A stretch of DNA of 64,000 bases from contig NZ_RWIU01000011.1 in assembly GCF_003944765.1 (NCBI RefSeq), forward strand, positions 1 through 64,000. The letters are read 5' to 3'. Shown piece after piece: positions 23,578-32,482 of the stretch; position 1 is the stretch's first letter, and every line of letters starts with the position of its first letter. The notes beneath the pieces were generated by a model. It saw nothing but the letters and a program-made list of their open reading frames with translations. It did no database searches and was not told where the DNA came from. Origin of the DNA: Hymenobacter perfusus (lineage in GTDB: Bacteria > Bacteroidota > Bacteroidia > Cytophagales > Hymenobacteraceae). The translations under genes and the position numbers were made by a program.

Positions 23578-23907
23578 ATGACTTATCTACGGCCCTTACT
23601 GGTATTCTTTCTGGCCGGCCTCTGCGAAATCGGGGGTGGTTACCTGCTGTGGCAGTGGCTGAAAGCAGGTCGCCCCGGCTGGACGGGGTTGCTCGGCGCC
23701 CTGCTGCTGGTGGCCTACGGCTGGGTGGCTACCTGGCAGCCGACGTCGTTTGGCAAAACCTACGCGGTTTACGGGGGCATTTTCGTGGTGATGTCCATTG
23801 CCTGGGCCTGGTACTTCGACGGCTTCCGCCCCGACCGGGCGGATGTGCTGGGCGGCATGATTACCCTGCTGGGCATTGGCATTATCCTGTTCTGGCCCCG
23901 TTCCTGA
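23578..23907 (+). CDS. ynfA: YnfA / UPF0060 family membrane protein
   Basis: A 109-aa protein with four predicted transmembrane helices and the family hallmarks CEIGGGYLLWQWL, FGKTYAVYGGIFVVMSI and WYFDGFRPDRADVLGG. YnfA proteins are small transporters of the drug/metabolite (SMR-like) type. Their substrates are not well defined; YnfA of Shigella and others has been tied to drug efflux. It lies between the CusB gene and the NixA-like gene, and its stop is ten bases before the next ATG, so it is probably cotranscribed in the metal operon. Confidence 0.88.
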   Translation: MTYLRPLLVFFLAGLCEIGGGYLLWQWLKAGRPGWTGLLGALLLVAYGWVATWQPTSFGKTYAVYGGIFVVMSIAWAWYFDGFRPDRADVLGGMITLLGIGIILFWPRS

Positions 23908-23916
23908 TTGCTGCCC

Positions 23917-24528
23917 ATGCTCGAACTACTCACCGGTGCCTTTCTGCTCAGCCTGCTGCACGCCGCCATTCCTAACCACTGGGCGCCGGTGCTGGCCGTG
24001 GCGCGGGCCGAGGGCTGGCCCCTGCGGCGGGCGGTGGGGGTGACCATGGTGGCGGGCCTGGCGCACGTGCTGAGCACGGTGCTCCTGGGCCTGGCGCTGG
24101 GGCTGCTGGGGTGGCGCCTGTCGGCGCGCTTCTCGCAGTTTGCGGGCGTGGCCGCCCCGGCACTGCTCGTCGTCATTGGCCTGCTCTACGCCTTTTCAGG
24201 GCCGGGGCACACGCATCCGGACCCGTCGCCCGTGCCGCGGCGGCCCCGCGGCCGGGTGGTGCTGGGCCTGGCGGCCACCATGTTCCTGGCGCCCTGCCTG
24301 GAGATTCAAACCTTTTTTCTGGCCGCCGGCTCCCAGGGTACGGCCACGCTGGCCCTGCTGATGGCCACCTACCTGGTCGTGTCGCTGGGGGCCATGAGCG
24401 CGCTGGTGGCCGTGGTGTACTCCGGTATCCGGCGCCTCAACCTTGCCGGCCTGGCCCGGCACGAGCGCCGCTTCACCGGGGCGGTGCTCGTGCTGGTGGG
24501 GCTGGCCGGCTTTTTCGTGGACTGGTAG
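23917..24528 (+). CDS. NixA/RcnA-like polytopic membrane protein
   Basis: A 203-aa integral membrane protein with about six hydrophobic segments. The first, LLTGAFLLSLLHAAIPNHWAPVL, has the His-rich HxxxPNHW pattern that in the nickel/cobalt transporter (NiCoT, RcnA) and UreH/sulfite-exporter-like groups lies in a metal path. A His-containing loop GPGHTHPDPSP follows helix 3. Start was placed at ATG 23917; the in-frame TTG at 23908 directly abuts the preceding stop. Position between efflux genes suggests export of Ni, Co or Zn, but the direction and substrate are inferred. Confidence 0.65.
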   Translation: MLELLTGAFLLSLLHAAIPNHWAPVLAVARAEGWPLRRAVGVTMVAGLAHVLSTVLLGLALGLLGWRLSARFSQFAGVAAPALLVVIGLLYAFSGPGHTHPDPSPVPRRPRGRVVLGLAATMFLAPCLEIQTFFLAAGSQGTATLALLMATYLVVSLGAMSALVAVVYSGIRRLNLAGLARHERRFTGAVLVLVGLAGFFVDW

Positions 24529-24577
24529 GCCGCCCCGGCCCGCCGTTCGATTCCTTCACCGATGCTATTGCTTCCTT

Positions 24578-26698
24578 ATGCCTGACCCCACTTCCCCCAA
24601 TACCAACGAAGAGCTGAACACAGCCAAGCAGGTGAAGCCCGAAAACGTGGGCGCCCTGAGCCGCGACCAGCTCTCGCCCGAAGCCGCCGCCGCGCCTGAG
24701 GGCCACGACGTACCCGGCCATGACCACAGTGGTCACAACCACCCCGCTGGCAAAAAGGTCGTGGACCTGGCCGGCGAAGCAGCCGACGAGCAGACCGGCC
24801 ATTCCCACGGGGACGGCGACGACCACGACCACGGGCCTGCCGGCGCCAACCCCTACCTCTGGCCCGGGGTGAGCTTGGCGCTGCTGCTCTCGGGCATTGC
24901 GCTGGATTACTACCAGGTGGGCTTCTTCGCCGGCTACGTGCGGTTGCTCTGGTACGGGGCGGCCTTCCTGCTGGTGGGCTGGAAAGTCATTCGCTCGGCC
25001 ATCCAGAGCATCCCCTCGGGCAACATCTTCAACGAGTTTCTGCTCATGAGCATCGCCACGCTCGGGGCCTTTGCCATCGGCGAGTACCCGGAAGGCGTGG
25101 CCGTGATGCTGTTCTACACCGTGGGCGAGCTGTTTCAGGATGCGGCCGTGAACCGCGCCAAACGCAGCATCAAGGCCCTGCTCGAAATCCAGGCCACCGA
25201 AGTTACCGTGGTGCGCAACGGCCAGAGCTTGGTGCTCGACCCGAAAGAAGTGCAGGTGGGCGACGTGATGGAAGTGCGGCCCGGCGAGAAAGTAGCTCTC
25301 GACGGGACCCTGAACACCACGGCCGCCAACTTCAACACGGCCGCGCTGACCGGCGAATCGGCCCCGCAAACCAAGCAGCCGGGCGAGCCCGTGCTGGCGG
25401 GCATGATTAACCTGGAATCCCTGATTCAGGTGAGCGTGACGGCGGCCTTCAAGGACACCAAGCTGAGCAAGATTCTGGCCATGGTGCAGGACGCGGTGGG
25501 CCGCAAGGCCAAGACCCAGCAGTTCATCACCAAGTTTGCCAAAATCTACACGCCCATCGTCGTGGCGCTGGCCGTGCTGCTCATCGTGGTGCCCTACTTC
25601 GTGGTCGACGACTACGTGTTCCGCACCTGGCTCTACCGGGCGCTCGTGTTTCTGGTCATTTCCTGCCCCTGCGCGCTGGTCATCAGCATCCCGCTGGGCT
25701 ACTTCGGCGGCATCGGGGCGGCTTCGAAGGCCGGCATTCTGTTCAAGGGCTCCAACTTTCTGGACGTGCTGCGCGAAATTGACACCGTGGTGATGGACAA
25801 GACGGGCACGCTCACCCAGGGCGTGTTTGCCGTGCAGCAGGTGCAGCCGGGGGCTGGCACCACCCCGGAGCAATTGCTGCGGCTGGTGGGCGCGCTGGAA
25901 ACCAAGTCAACCCACCCCATTGCCAAGGCCGTCGTCACCCACGTGGGCGCGGCAGCTACGGGGGTTCCGGTGGAAGGGGTGGAGGAAATCGCGGGCCACG
26001 GCCTGCGCGGCAAAGTGGACGGCCGCGACGTGCTGGCCGGCAACACCAAGCTGCTGACCAAGTTCAGCGTGGCTTACCCGCCGGAAGTCGACCAGGTGGT
26101 GGACAGCATCGTGGTGGCCGCCGTGGACGGCAAATACGCCGGCTACCTGACCGTAGCCGATGCCCCAAAGGAAGACGCGGCCCGCGCCGTGCAGGAGCTC
26201 AAGGCCGATGGCATCACCAAAATCGTGATGCTCTCCGGCGACAAAGACAGCATCGTGCAGCGGGTAGCCCAGGAGCTGGGCATCACCGAAGCGCACGGCG
26301 GCCTGCTGCCCGAAGACAAGGCCCGCTATGTGCAGCAGTACCTCACTGAAGGCCGCAAGCTGGCGTTTGTGGGCGATGGGGTAAACGATGCGCCGGTGGT
26401 AGCCCTAGCCGACGTGGGCATTGCCATGGGCGGGCTGGGCTCGGACGCCACCATCGAAACGGCGGACGTGGTGATTCAAACCGACCACCCAAGTAAAATT
26501 GCTACGGCCCGTCGCATTGCCCGGGCCACGCACAACGTGGTGTGGCAGAACATCTGGCTGGCTTTCGGCGTGAAAGCCGTGGTGCTGGCCCTCGGCGCCG
26601 GCGGCGTGGCCACCATGTGGGAGGCGGTGTTTGCCGACGTGGGCGTGGCCCTGCTTGCGATTCTCAACGCCGTTCGCATTCAGCGCATGAAGTTTTAA
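24578..26698 (+). CDS. Zn/Cd/Pb-type P1B ATPase with His-rich N-terminus
   Basis: A 706-aa heavy-metal P-type ATPase. Translation is taken from ATG 24578; in-frame ATGs upstream lie inside the previous gene. The N-terminus has no HMA domain but two His/Asp clusters (GHDHSGHNH and GHSHGDGDDHDHG) able to bind metal. Transmembrane metal site CPC is at residues 363-365, the phosphorylated Asp in DKTGTLT is D407, and the hinge motif GDGVNDAPV is present. A Lys in FGVKAVV and an Asp in FADVGVALL of the last helices are the P1B-2 (ZntA/CadA) signature. It would pump Zn, Cd or Pb out of the cytosol, feeding the periplasmic CusA system. Confidence 0.92.
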   Translation: MPDPTSPNTNEELNTAKQVKPENVGALSRDQLSPEAAAAPEGHDVPGHDHSGHNHPAGKKVVDLAGEAADEQTGHSHGDGDDHDHGPAGANPYLWPGVSLALLLSGIALDYYQVGFFAGYVRLLWYGAAFLLVGWKVIRSAIQSIPSGNIFNEFLLMSIATLGAFAIGEYPEGVAVMLFYTVGELFQDAAVNRAKRSIKALLEIQATEVTVVRNGQSLVLDPKEVQVGDVMEVRPGEKVALDGTLNTTAANFNTAALTGESAPQTKQPGEPVLAGMINLESLIQVSVTAAFKDTKLSKILAMVQDAVGRKAKTQQFITKFAKIYTPIVVALAVLLIVVPYFVVDDYVFRTWLYRALVFLVISCPCALVISIPLGYFGGIGAASKAGILFKGSNFLDVLREIDTVVMDKTGTLTQGVFAVQQVQPGAGTTPEQLLRLVGALETKSTHPIAKAVVTHVGAAATGVPVEGVEEIAGHGLRGKVDGRDVLAGNTKLLTKFSVAYPPEVDQVVDSIVVAAVDGKYAGYLTVADAPKEDAARAVQELKADGITKIVMLSGDKDSIVQRVAQELGITEAHGGLLPEDKARYVQQYLTEGRKLAFVGDGVNDAPVVALADVGIAMGGLGSDATIETADVVIQTDHPSKIATARRIARATHNVVWQNIWLAFGVKAVVLALGAGGVATMWEAVFADVGVALLAILNAVRIQRMKF

Positions 26699-26701
26699 GC
26701 C

Positions 26702-27082
26702 ATGAACACATTGCTGCTTCCGGCTCGCTTGCGGCCGCATTACCAAGCGGAACTGCGGGCTGCTCACCGCGCCTATACTCAACAAGAGCCGGCGCGTGCG
26801 TTCCATCATCTGGAGCGCGCCCATATCCTGGGGCAGCGCTGGGCCTGGCCGCACACACAGGTGCATCTGCTCATGTTGCGGCACGGCTGGCGCACAGGCA
26901 ATGGGCGCGAGATGCTGGGCCAGCTGCCGCGCATCTTCTTCGGCTTTCTCGGCTCGCTGGTCGGTCAGGTGCCCACTGGCAACACGGGCGGAGCCAACGT
27001 CAAAGCCGAGCAGCCCATGCCTATTCCTACGGATTTGCAGGGGCTGCTCACCCCACAGGCGGAACTACGAAAACGTCGCTAA
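26702..27082 (+). CDS. DUF3703 family protein
   Basis: A 126-aa soluble protein starting three bases after the ATPase stop. The conserved block ARAFHHLERAHILGQ...HTQVHLLMLRHGW matches DUF3703, a small family found beside heavy-metal resistance genes. It is rich in His within helices, which could bind metal. Function not known. End of the metal efflux operon; the next gene converges from the other strand 60 bp away. Confidence 0.75.
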   Translation: MNTLLLPARLRPHYQAELRAAHRAYTQQEPARAFHHLERAHILGQRWAWPHTQVHLLMLRHGWRTGNGREMLGQLPRIFFGFLGSLVGQVPTGNTGGANVKAEQPMPIPTDLQGLLTPQAELRKRR

Positions 27083-27142
27083 AAAGCGCCCGTGATTCCT
27101 GGGTATCGGCAGCGCCCCAAATTCCAAAGCCACAAAAGGGCA

Positions 27143-28189
27143 TCAAGCAGTTGTGCCGCCGCAGCTGGAGCCGGAGCCGGCCGTGCAGCCATAGCAGTGC
27201 TGGTTGATAACGACCGAGCGTTGGGCCAGCGCCGCGGCGTCGAAGTCGCGGATGTGCTGCACGGTGCTGGCCACGTGGAGCTCCAGCATCTGGTTGAAGT
27301 CACAGTCGTAGAGGTAGCCGTCCCAGCTCACGGAAATTGTGTTGCGACACATCACCCCGGCCGCCGCGGTGGGGTTGAAGGCCGCCACCAGTTTTTCCAT
27401 GTAGCCCGCATAGTTGCCCGACTCAATGAGAAAGTCCAGGTAGCGACTCACCGGAATGTTGGTGATGGCAAACAGCTCGTTGAAGACAATGCCAAAGTCT
27501 TTGCCCAGGGCCCGCTTGAACTGCTCCTGCAGCCCTTTTTGGGAGCCGGGCAGAAAGGCGCCGTTGGGGTTGTAGACCAAGTTCAGCGTCAGCCCCGAGC
27601 CGGGCTGGCCGTAGCCGACGGCGTTGAGCATCTTCAGCGCCCGGATGGAATCCTCAAATACCCCGTCGCCCCGCTGGCGGTCGGTAGTTTTGGCGTTGTA
27701 GAAGGGTAGGGAGCTGACCACTTCCACGCCGTGAGCCTTGAAGAACGCGGGCAGGTCGTGGTACTTCTTGTTGGCTACGATGATGGTCAGGTTGCAGCGC
27801 ACGATGACGTGGCGGCCCAAGGCATGAATCTGCTCCACAAACCAGCGAAAGTCGGGGTTCATTTCGGGGGCGCCGCCGGTCAGGTCCACCGTGGCAATGT
27901 CGGTTTGGGCCAGCGCGTCGAGGCAGAGCTGCATCGTCGCGCGGGTCATGATTTCCTTGCGGTCGGGCCCGGCGTCCACGTGGCAGTGCTTGCACACTTG
28001 ATTGCACATCTTGCCCACGTTGATTTGCAGGATAGCGGGCGCCACCGGCACCAGCGGAAACAGCCCGGCCCCCCGTAGCTTTTCCGCGAACGGGGGCAGG
28101 TGCAGCGTGTCCACTACTTCCTGGCGCAGCACGGTCAGTTGAAAGGCCGAGTCAGCCAGCTGGTGGCCCGAGGCCTTGAGTGATTTCAT
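27143..28189 (-). CDS. arsS: Arsenosugar biosynthesis radical SAM protein ArsS
   Basis: A 348-aa radical SAM enzyme. The [4Fe-4S] site CNQVCKHCHVDAGPDRKE is at about residues 85-102, with a family SAM-binding DLTGGAPEMNP and a Cys-rich C-terminal region (CYGCTAGSGSSCGG). In cyanobacteria ArsS adds a 5'-deoxyadenosyl group to dimethylarsenite, giving the first committed arsenosugar precursor. The start at 28189 (MKSLKASGHQ) is where family similarity begins. It is the last gene of the minus-strand arsenosugar operon, 41 bp after the AhpD-like gene. The protein ends in a CGGTTA tail. Confidence 0.9.
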   Translation of the reverse strand: MKSLKASGHQLADSAFQLTVLRQEVVDTLHLPPFAEKLRGAGLFPLVPVAPAILQINVGKMCNQVCKHCHVDAGPDRKEIMTRATMQLCLDALAQTDIATVDLTGGAPEMNPDFRWFVEQIHALGRHVIVRCNLTIIVANKKYHDLPAFFKAHGVEVVSSLPFYNAKTTDRQRGDGVFEDSIRALKMLNAVGYGQPGSGLTLNLVYNPNGAFLPGSQKGLQEQFKRALGKDFGIVFNELFAITNIPVSRYLDFLIESGNYAGYMEKLVAAFNPTAAAGVMCRNTISVSWDGYLYDCDFNQMLELHVASTVQHIRDFDAAALAQRSVVINQHCYGCTAGSGSSCGGTTA

Positions 28190-28230
28190 AGCAGGGAGCA
28201 AAGGGCCGGGCGCGCGGCGCCGGCCGTGGC

Positions 28231-28566
28231 TTACATGGAGAGGTCTTTGGCCTTGTTCATCATTTGCACGCCGTGCACCAGCAGGGCGCCGCCTTTGATG
28301 GCCGCCGCCACGTGCACGGCTTCCATCATCTGGGCTTCGTCGGCACCCTTCTGCAGCGAGTCGGTGGTATAGGCGTCGATGCAATAAGGGCACTGCACGG
28401 CATGGGCCACGGCCAAGGCAATCAGGGCCTTTTCCCGCTCGGTGAGGGCACCTTCCTTGAACACCTCCCCGTAATACTCGAAGAACTTGCGGCCCATTTC
28501 GGGCTGCCAGTCAGAGATGTTACCGAATTTGGCCAAGTCCGCGGGGTTGTAATAGGTCTTCTCCAT
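28231..28566 (-). CDS. Arsenosugar-associated AhpD/carboxymuconolactone-decarboxylase-like protein
   Basis: A 111-aa protein of the CMD/AhpD fold with the redox pair in AVQCPYCIDAYT (CPYC near residues 59-62). A dedicated subfamily is named arsenosugar biosynthesis-associated peroxidase-like protein because it accompanies arsS. The CxxC pair could reduce or hand over trivalent arsenicals, or protect ArsS from oxidants; the actual reaction is not known. It sits between the SDR gene and arsS, 69 bp after the former. Confidence 0.85.
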   Translation of the reverse strand: MEKTYYNPADLAKFGNISDWQPEMGRKFFEYYGEVFKEGALTEREKALIALAVAHAVQCPYCIDAYTTDSLQKGADEAQMMEAVHVAAAIKGGALLVHGVQMMNKAKDLSM

Positions 28567-28635
28567 GAGGGTAGAAATGAGTGGGGCAGTGGGGAAAGGA
28601 ACTGCATGTACGAAACGCTGGGGACAAGTAGATTG

Positions 28636-29547
28636 TCACTCGTACCAATGACGAAACCGGCGGAAGCTGGTGCGCACAAACCAGTCGCCCAGGCGCGGGA
28701 AATAGCTGTGCACTACCAGAATCAGCCAGCCCAGGGCGGAAATCACCGTGCGCTGCCGGCGCCGCCGGATGTGGCCGAGGATGATGCCGGCCACCTCCAC
28801 CTGGCTTTTCTGAAAGCGCGGCGGGCGGTAGGCAATGGGCACGGGCTGGCCGCTGGCATCGAGCACGCGCTTGTCGGCGTCGTTTTGCGTAAAGCCGATG
28901 TGCACCACGCCCAGGTGGATGCCGGTGCTGGCCAGCTCCAGGCGTAGCGTATGCGCCAGGTTGGCCACGGCCGCTTTGCCGGCGCAGTACGCCGAGCCCG
29001 AGGGCATGCCGTTGAGCGCCGAAATGGACGAGATGAACGTGACGCTGCCCCGAGCCCGCGTCAGTTCCGGCAAGGCGGCCATGAGCGGGTACACCGCGCC
29101 GTACACGTTGCTGTCGAGCACCTGCCGGAACACCTCCGGCTGCATGTCGCGGAAATAGGCCCGCTGCGAGATGCAGGCGTTGGCCACCAGAACGTCGAGC
29201 CGCCCGAAGGATGCCACAGCCGTGGTCACCAGGCGCTGGCAGCTCGCGTAGTCCGTCACGTCGGCCACGCAGGCCACCACGGCGTAGCCCGCCGTCTCGA
29301 AGTCGTTCAGCGTCTGCCCCAGGCGCTCGGTATTGCGCCCGTTCAACACCACGGCCGCCCCCTGCTGGCACAGCAGCCGGGCCGTTTCCCGCCCAATGCC
29401 CGATTCCGAGCCGGTAACGATGGCCACCTGACCGGCAAAAGTGCCTTGGGTGGGCAGCGGGCGCGGCGGCGTCCGGGCCGGCTCCGCCGCTGCCTGGGAG
29501 GCTGCTGCCTGCTGCGCCGCCGGGACTGGGGGGTGGGGGTCAAACAT
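28636..29547 (-). CDS. Short-chain dehydrogenase/reductase in the arsenosugar operon
   Basis: A 303-aa classical SDR. The cofactor motif TGSESGIG is at about residues 45-52 after an Ala/Pro-rich leader, and the catalytic parts are SSISALNG (Ser) and YCAGKAA (Tyr-x-x-x-Lys). The C-terminal 60 residues contain ILGHIRRRRQRTVISALGW, a basic amphipathic stretch followed by LILVVHSYF that may touch the membrane. The ATG at 29547 overlaps the upstream epimerase gene by eight bases. Likely oxidises or reduces a sugar or deoxyadenosyl intermediate on the way to the arsenosugar; substrate inferred from context only. Confidence 0.8.
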   Translation of the reverse strand: MFDPHPPVPAAQQAAASQAAAEPARTPPRPLPTQGTFAGQVAIVTGSESGIGRETARLLCQQGAAVVLNGRNTERLGQTLNDFETAGYAVVACVADVTDYASCQRLVTTAVASFGRLDVLVANACISQRAYFRDMQPEVFRQVLDSNVYGAVYPLMAALPELTRARGSVTFISSISALNGMPSGSAYCAGKAAVANLAHTLRLELASTGIHLGVVHIGFTQNDADKRVLDASGQPVPIAYRPPRFQKSQVEVAGIILGHIRRRRQRTVISALGWLILVVHSYFPRLGDWFVRTSFRRFRHWYE

Positions 29548-30544
29548 AGCCGTGGGCTTTAAACCAGTGAAAGGCTTCGGTAATGGCTTTTTCCAGCTCG
29601 GTCTGCGGCAGCCCGAGTTCCGTGCGGGCCTTCTGGACGCTGAAATAGTGGCCGTCATTGGCCACGGCCGCCATGGCCGCGTTGAGCTGCGCCGGGCGGC
29701 CGGTCAGCCGCGCTTTGACGTCACAGGTGGCTCCGTAGAGCCGGGCCAGCGGCGCCGGGATGGGCCGGGCCGGCGGACGCACGCCCATCAGCCGGGCCAT
29801 TAGCCCAAAGGCCTCCCGGTAGCTCAGGTTTTCGTGGCCCAGGATGTAGGACTCGCCGACCCGCCCCCGCGTCAGGGCGTTGACCGTGGCCACGGCCACG
29901 TCGCGCACGTGCACGTAGTTTTTGCCGCCGGGCGGGTAGCCGGGCAGCTTGCCGCGGTAGAGCTCCAGCAGCAGGGCATTGGAGGTCGGCTTGGCGTCGC
30001 CCGGCCCCAGCATGAACGTGGGGTGCACCAGCACGGCCGGCAGCTGCCACTCGGCTACGGCCTGCAGCACCCGGTCGGTGGCGGCCCGCTTGCTATCCAT
30101 GTAGTCCAGTCCGTAGCGCTGCCCGGCGTAGGGGCGGGTTTCGTCGCCGGGGTGCAGGCGGCTGCCGAAGCCGAAAACGTTGGCCGTGCCCACATACACG
30201 AAGCGGCCGACCTCGGCCTGCCGGGCCAGTTGCAGCACCGCTTCCGTGCCGCCCAGGTTGGTGGCCCACACGGCCGGGCTGCGCGCTGGGTTCACCTCGG
30301 CCCGGGCCGCGGCGTGAATGATGGCCGCGCAGCCCTCGGCCAGCCCCGCCAGTGAATCCGGCCGGCACAGGTCGCCCGGGCGGACGTCGACGCCCAGGGC
30401 GGAAAGGGGCGGTAGGGGAGAAGCAACGGACTCCTGGGCGGGCCGGACCAGCGCCCGCACCGAATAACCTCGCTGCAGGAGCTCCTGCACGAGGTGGCGG
30501 CCCAGAAAGCCGTCGGCGCCGGTCACCAGCACGGGCCCGTCCAT
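29540..30544 (-). CDS. NAD-dependent epimerase/dehydratase (extended SDR)
   Basis: A 334-aa extended SDR. It has the Rossmann motif TGADGFLGRHL at residues 8-18, a typical extended-SDR active site with DYMDSKRAATD (Tyr-x-x-x-Lys near 148), and the C-terminal substrate domain. It resembles dihydroflavonol-reductase/hopanoid-HpnA-like epimerases. It overlaps the glycosyltransferase gene before it by one base (TGATG) and the SDR after it by eight, so the genes are translationally coupled. Within an arsenosugar operon it would act on the ribosyl part or on the aglycone; no substrate can be assigned. Confidence 0.8.
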   Translation of the reverse strand: MDGPVLVTGADGFLGRHLVQELLQRGYSVRALVRPAQESVASPLPPLSALGVDVRPGDLCRPDSLAGLAEGCAAIIHAAARAEVNPARSPAVWATNLGGTEAVLQLARQAEVGRFVYVGTANVFGFGSRLHPGDETRPYAGQRYGLDYMDSKRAATDRVLQAVAEWQLPAVLVHPTFMLGPGDAKPTSNALLLELYRGKLPGYPPGGKNYVHVRDVAVATVNALTRGRVGESYILGHENLSYREAFGLMARLMGVRPPARPIPAPLARLYGATCDVKARLTGRPAQLNAAMAAVANDGHYFSVQKARTELGLPQTELEKAITEAFHWFKAHGYV

Positions 30545-31236
30545 CAGCGGTAATTGAGCAGCGCCTTGTAGGTGCGGGCAATGCGCGGGGGCGCTACCTT
30601 GAGGAAGAACATCGAAAAGGCCGTCAGGTTGGCCAGCTGCACGCGCAGCCAGGAGTTGGTTTCGTACTTGCGGGCCGACACGACCACGTCGTGGGGCACT
30701 ATCAGAAAGCGGGCCCGCCGCCGGATGCGGCGGATGATGTCAAAATCCTCCATGATGCAGTAGTGCTCGTCGAAGCCGCCGAGCTCCTCGAACAGGGCGC
30801 GGGTAATGAACAGCGTCTGGTCACCGCCGCGGCTCATGATGCCCTCGAAGCGGGTGCCGTAGCTGTTGAGGCGCAGCAAGGGATGAGAGGAGTCGAAGCG
30901 GAAGCGGTAACAGCCCGCCGGGTAGCCGTCGCGCACGGCCCGCCGGACGGTCGTGACGTAGCCGGGGTGAATGCCCACGTCGGCGTGCACGAAGTAGAGA
31001 ATCTCGCCGGTGGCGTGGCGGGCGCCGTGGTTCATCTGGCACGCTCGGCCCGGCTTGGGCGAGCGCAGCACCGTGGCGCCGGCGCTGCGGGCGGCTTCGG
31101 CCGTGCCGTCCGCACTGCCGGCATCGACCACCAGGATTTCCACGCTGTGGTCCGGGTCGTGGCGGCGCAGCTCGGCCACCAGGCGGCCGATGTTGTCGGC
31201 TTCGTTATACGTGGGAATGATAACGCTCAGCAGCAT
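30544..31236 (-). CDS. Arsenosugar biosynthesis glycosyltransferase (TIGR04283-like GT2)
   Basis: A 230-aa GT-A fold family 2 glycosyltransferase. Motifs are IIPTYNEADNIGRLVAEL at the N-terminus, DAGSADGTAEAARSAG, a HADV motif in the DxD place, and the acceptor-site EDFDIIRRIRRR. The TIGR04283 subgroup is repeatedly found beside arsM/arsS and is thought to transfer sugar in arsenosugar formation. It is the first gene of the five-gene minus-strand operon. The C-terminal basic helix could rest on the membrane, so a lipid acceptor is possible. Confidence 0.85.
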   Translation of the reverse strand: MLLSVIIPTYNEADNIGRLVAELRRHDPDHSVEILVVDAGSADGTAEAARSAGATVLRSPKPGRACQMNHGARHATGEILYFVHADVGIHPGYVTTVRRAVRDGYPAGCYRFRFDSSHPLLRLNSYGTRFEGIMSRGGDQTLFITRALFEELGGFDEHYCIMEDFDIIRRIRRRARFLIVPHDVVVSARKYETNSWLRVQLANLTAFSMFFLKVAPPRIARTYKALLNYR

Positions 31237-31281
31237 AGGGTCGGGGGATAGATGCGGGAATAGTCGAGGTACGAAAATGCG

Positions 31282-32367
31282 TTAAAAAGCTTCGCCGATG
31301 GTAATGTACAAGCCGCTAGAGTGCCGGCCCAGGCCGTAATCGAGCCGCAGGTTCAGGTGGTCGCGGCGGTTTACCGTAAAGCGCAGGCCCGCCCCGTAGG
31401 CGGCATTCGGCGCGACCAGGCGCAGCAAGCGCGCCTCGTCGCCCAGCGCGCCTACCCCGCCAAACACCACCGCACCCAGCCGCCGGTACACCGGCAGGCG
31501 CAGCTCGGTTTGCAGCACGGCCGCGTTCTGGTCGCGGTACCGGCCCTCGTAGTAACCGCGCAGGCGCTTGGTACCGCCCAGCAGCGAGAGGGCGTTGAAG
31601 GGCGCGGTGCCCGTCGTGTAGCTGGCGAAGTAGTTCACGGCCAGCACCACGTGCGGGCCCAGGCGATGATAGGAAGAGACATCGGCCGAGAGGCGGCTGA
31701 AGCGCGTGGTGCCCTCAGGCGCCGCGGCACGGTTGCGGTGCCAGTAGGCCACGTCGGCTACCACGCCCCGGGTGGGAAAGAACACCCGGTCGCGGGCGTC
31801 ACAAAACAGGCCGAGCCCGCCGCCCGTCAGGCGGCTGCCGCGGCCGCCCGGCACGGTGCCGCTGCCCAACAGGCCGTTGGGTTCGGTACGGGTTACGTCG
31901 TAGTCTTCGACCTGGTAGCGCAGGCCGGCGTAGAGTGTGCCGCGCCGCCCGCCCGGCCCGATACGCCGGAAGGCGTTGAGGCGGATACGCGGGAAATTGA
32001 CCTCGTAGAGCTCCTGCGGCACCTGTTGTTCTCCTACTCCGAAGAAGAAGTAGCTGTAGCGATAGTAGCCGGCTTCGCCGTAGGCATAGTATCGGTTGTG
32101 GTCGTAGAACACCTGGAAGGGCAGGTAGATGAGCAGCTGCCGGTTCTGGGTGTAGGCCACGCCAAAGGTGAGCTGCGAGGGCCGGGCGGTGCTGTCGCCC
32201 GCGTCGCGGCGAAAGCGCACCGTGGCCGTGGCCGCCGCCCCGTAGGCCAGCCGGGTTTCGGGTGTGTAGTAAACCAGCGGCAGCGGAAACACCGCCACGC
32301 GCTTGGGCACGGTGTCGGGGGGAGTCGACCAGCAGGAAAGGCCGAGCAGCGAGGTATTCAGGAACAT
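31282..32367 (-). CDS. BamA/TamA-like outer-membrane beta-barrel protein
   Basis: A 361-aa protein with alternating aromatic beta strands over its whole length and a C-terminal end ...GLYITIGEAF closing in Phe, as in outer-membrane barrels. The LLGGTKRLRGYYEGRYRDQNA segment is the conserved G-x-x-x-x-R-G-Y-x-x-x-R-x-x-D motif of the Omp85 surface-antigen barrel. It lacks POTRA repeats. A short hydrophobic start (MFLNTSLLGLSCW) may be a weak signal peptide; an in-frame ATG 63 bases earlier lies in the opposing promoter region. It precedes the arsenosugar operon on the same strand by 45 bp, so it may help place or secrete the product. Confidence 0.75.
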   Translation of the reverse strand: MFLNTSLLGLSCWSTPPDTVPKRVAVFPLPLVYYTPETRLAYGAAATATVRFRRDAGDSTARPSQLTFGVAYTQNRQLLIYLPFQVFYDHNRYYAYGEAGYYRYSYFFFGVGEQQVPQELYEVNFPRIRLNAFRRIGPGGRRGTLYAGLRYQVEDYDVTRTEPNGLLGSGTVPGGRGSRLTGGGLGLFCDARDRVFFPTRGVVADVAYWHRNRAAAPEGTTRFSRLSADVSSYHRLGPHVVLAVNYFASYTTGTAPFNALSLLGGTKRLRGYYEGRYRDQNAAVLQTELRLPVYRRLGAVVFGGVGALGDEARLLRLVAPNAAYGAGLRFTVNRRDHLNLRLDYGLGRHSSGLYITIGEAF

Positions 32368-32482
32368 GCGGCGGGCAGGGTGTTTATTCTCTACGCAGTG
32401 GCGGGGGTCCAAAGATTTACCAGGTGGCAATCTTCTCCATAGCCGCTTGCCGTATATGCCGGCTCAACCGTATCCTTTCCTA

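Noticed and set aside
24443-24577. Longer N-terminus of the P1B ATPase
   Set aside because: It would overlap the preceding membrane protein gene and reads as out-of-frame sequence.
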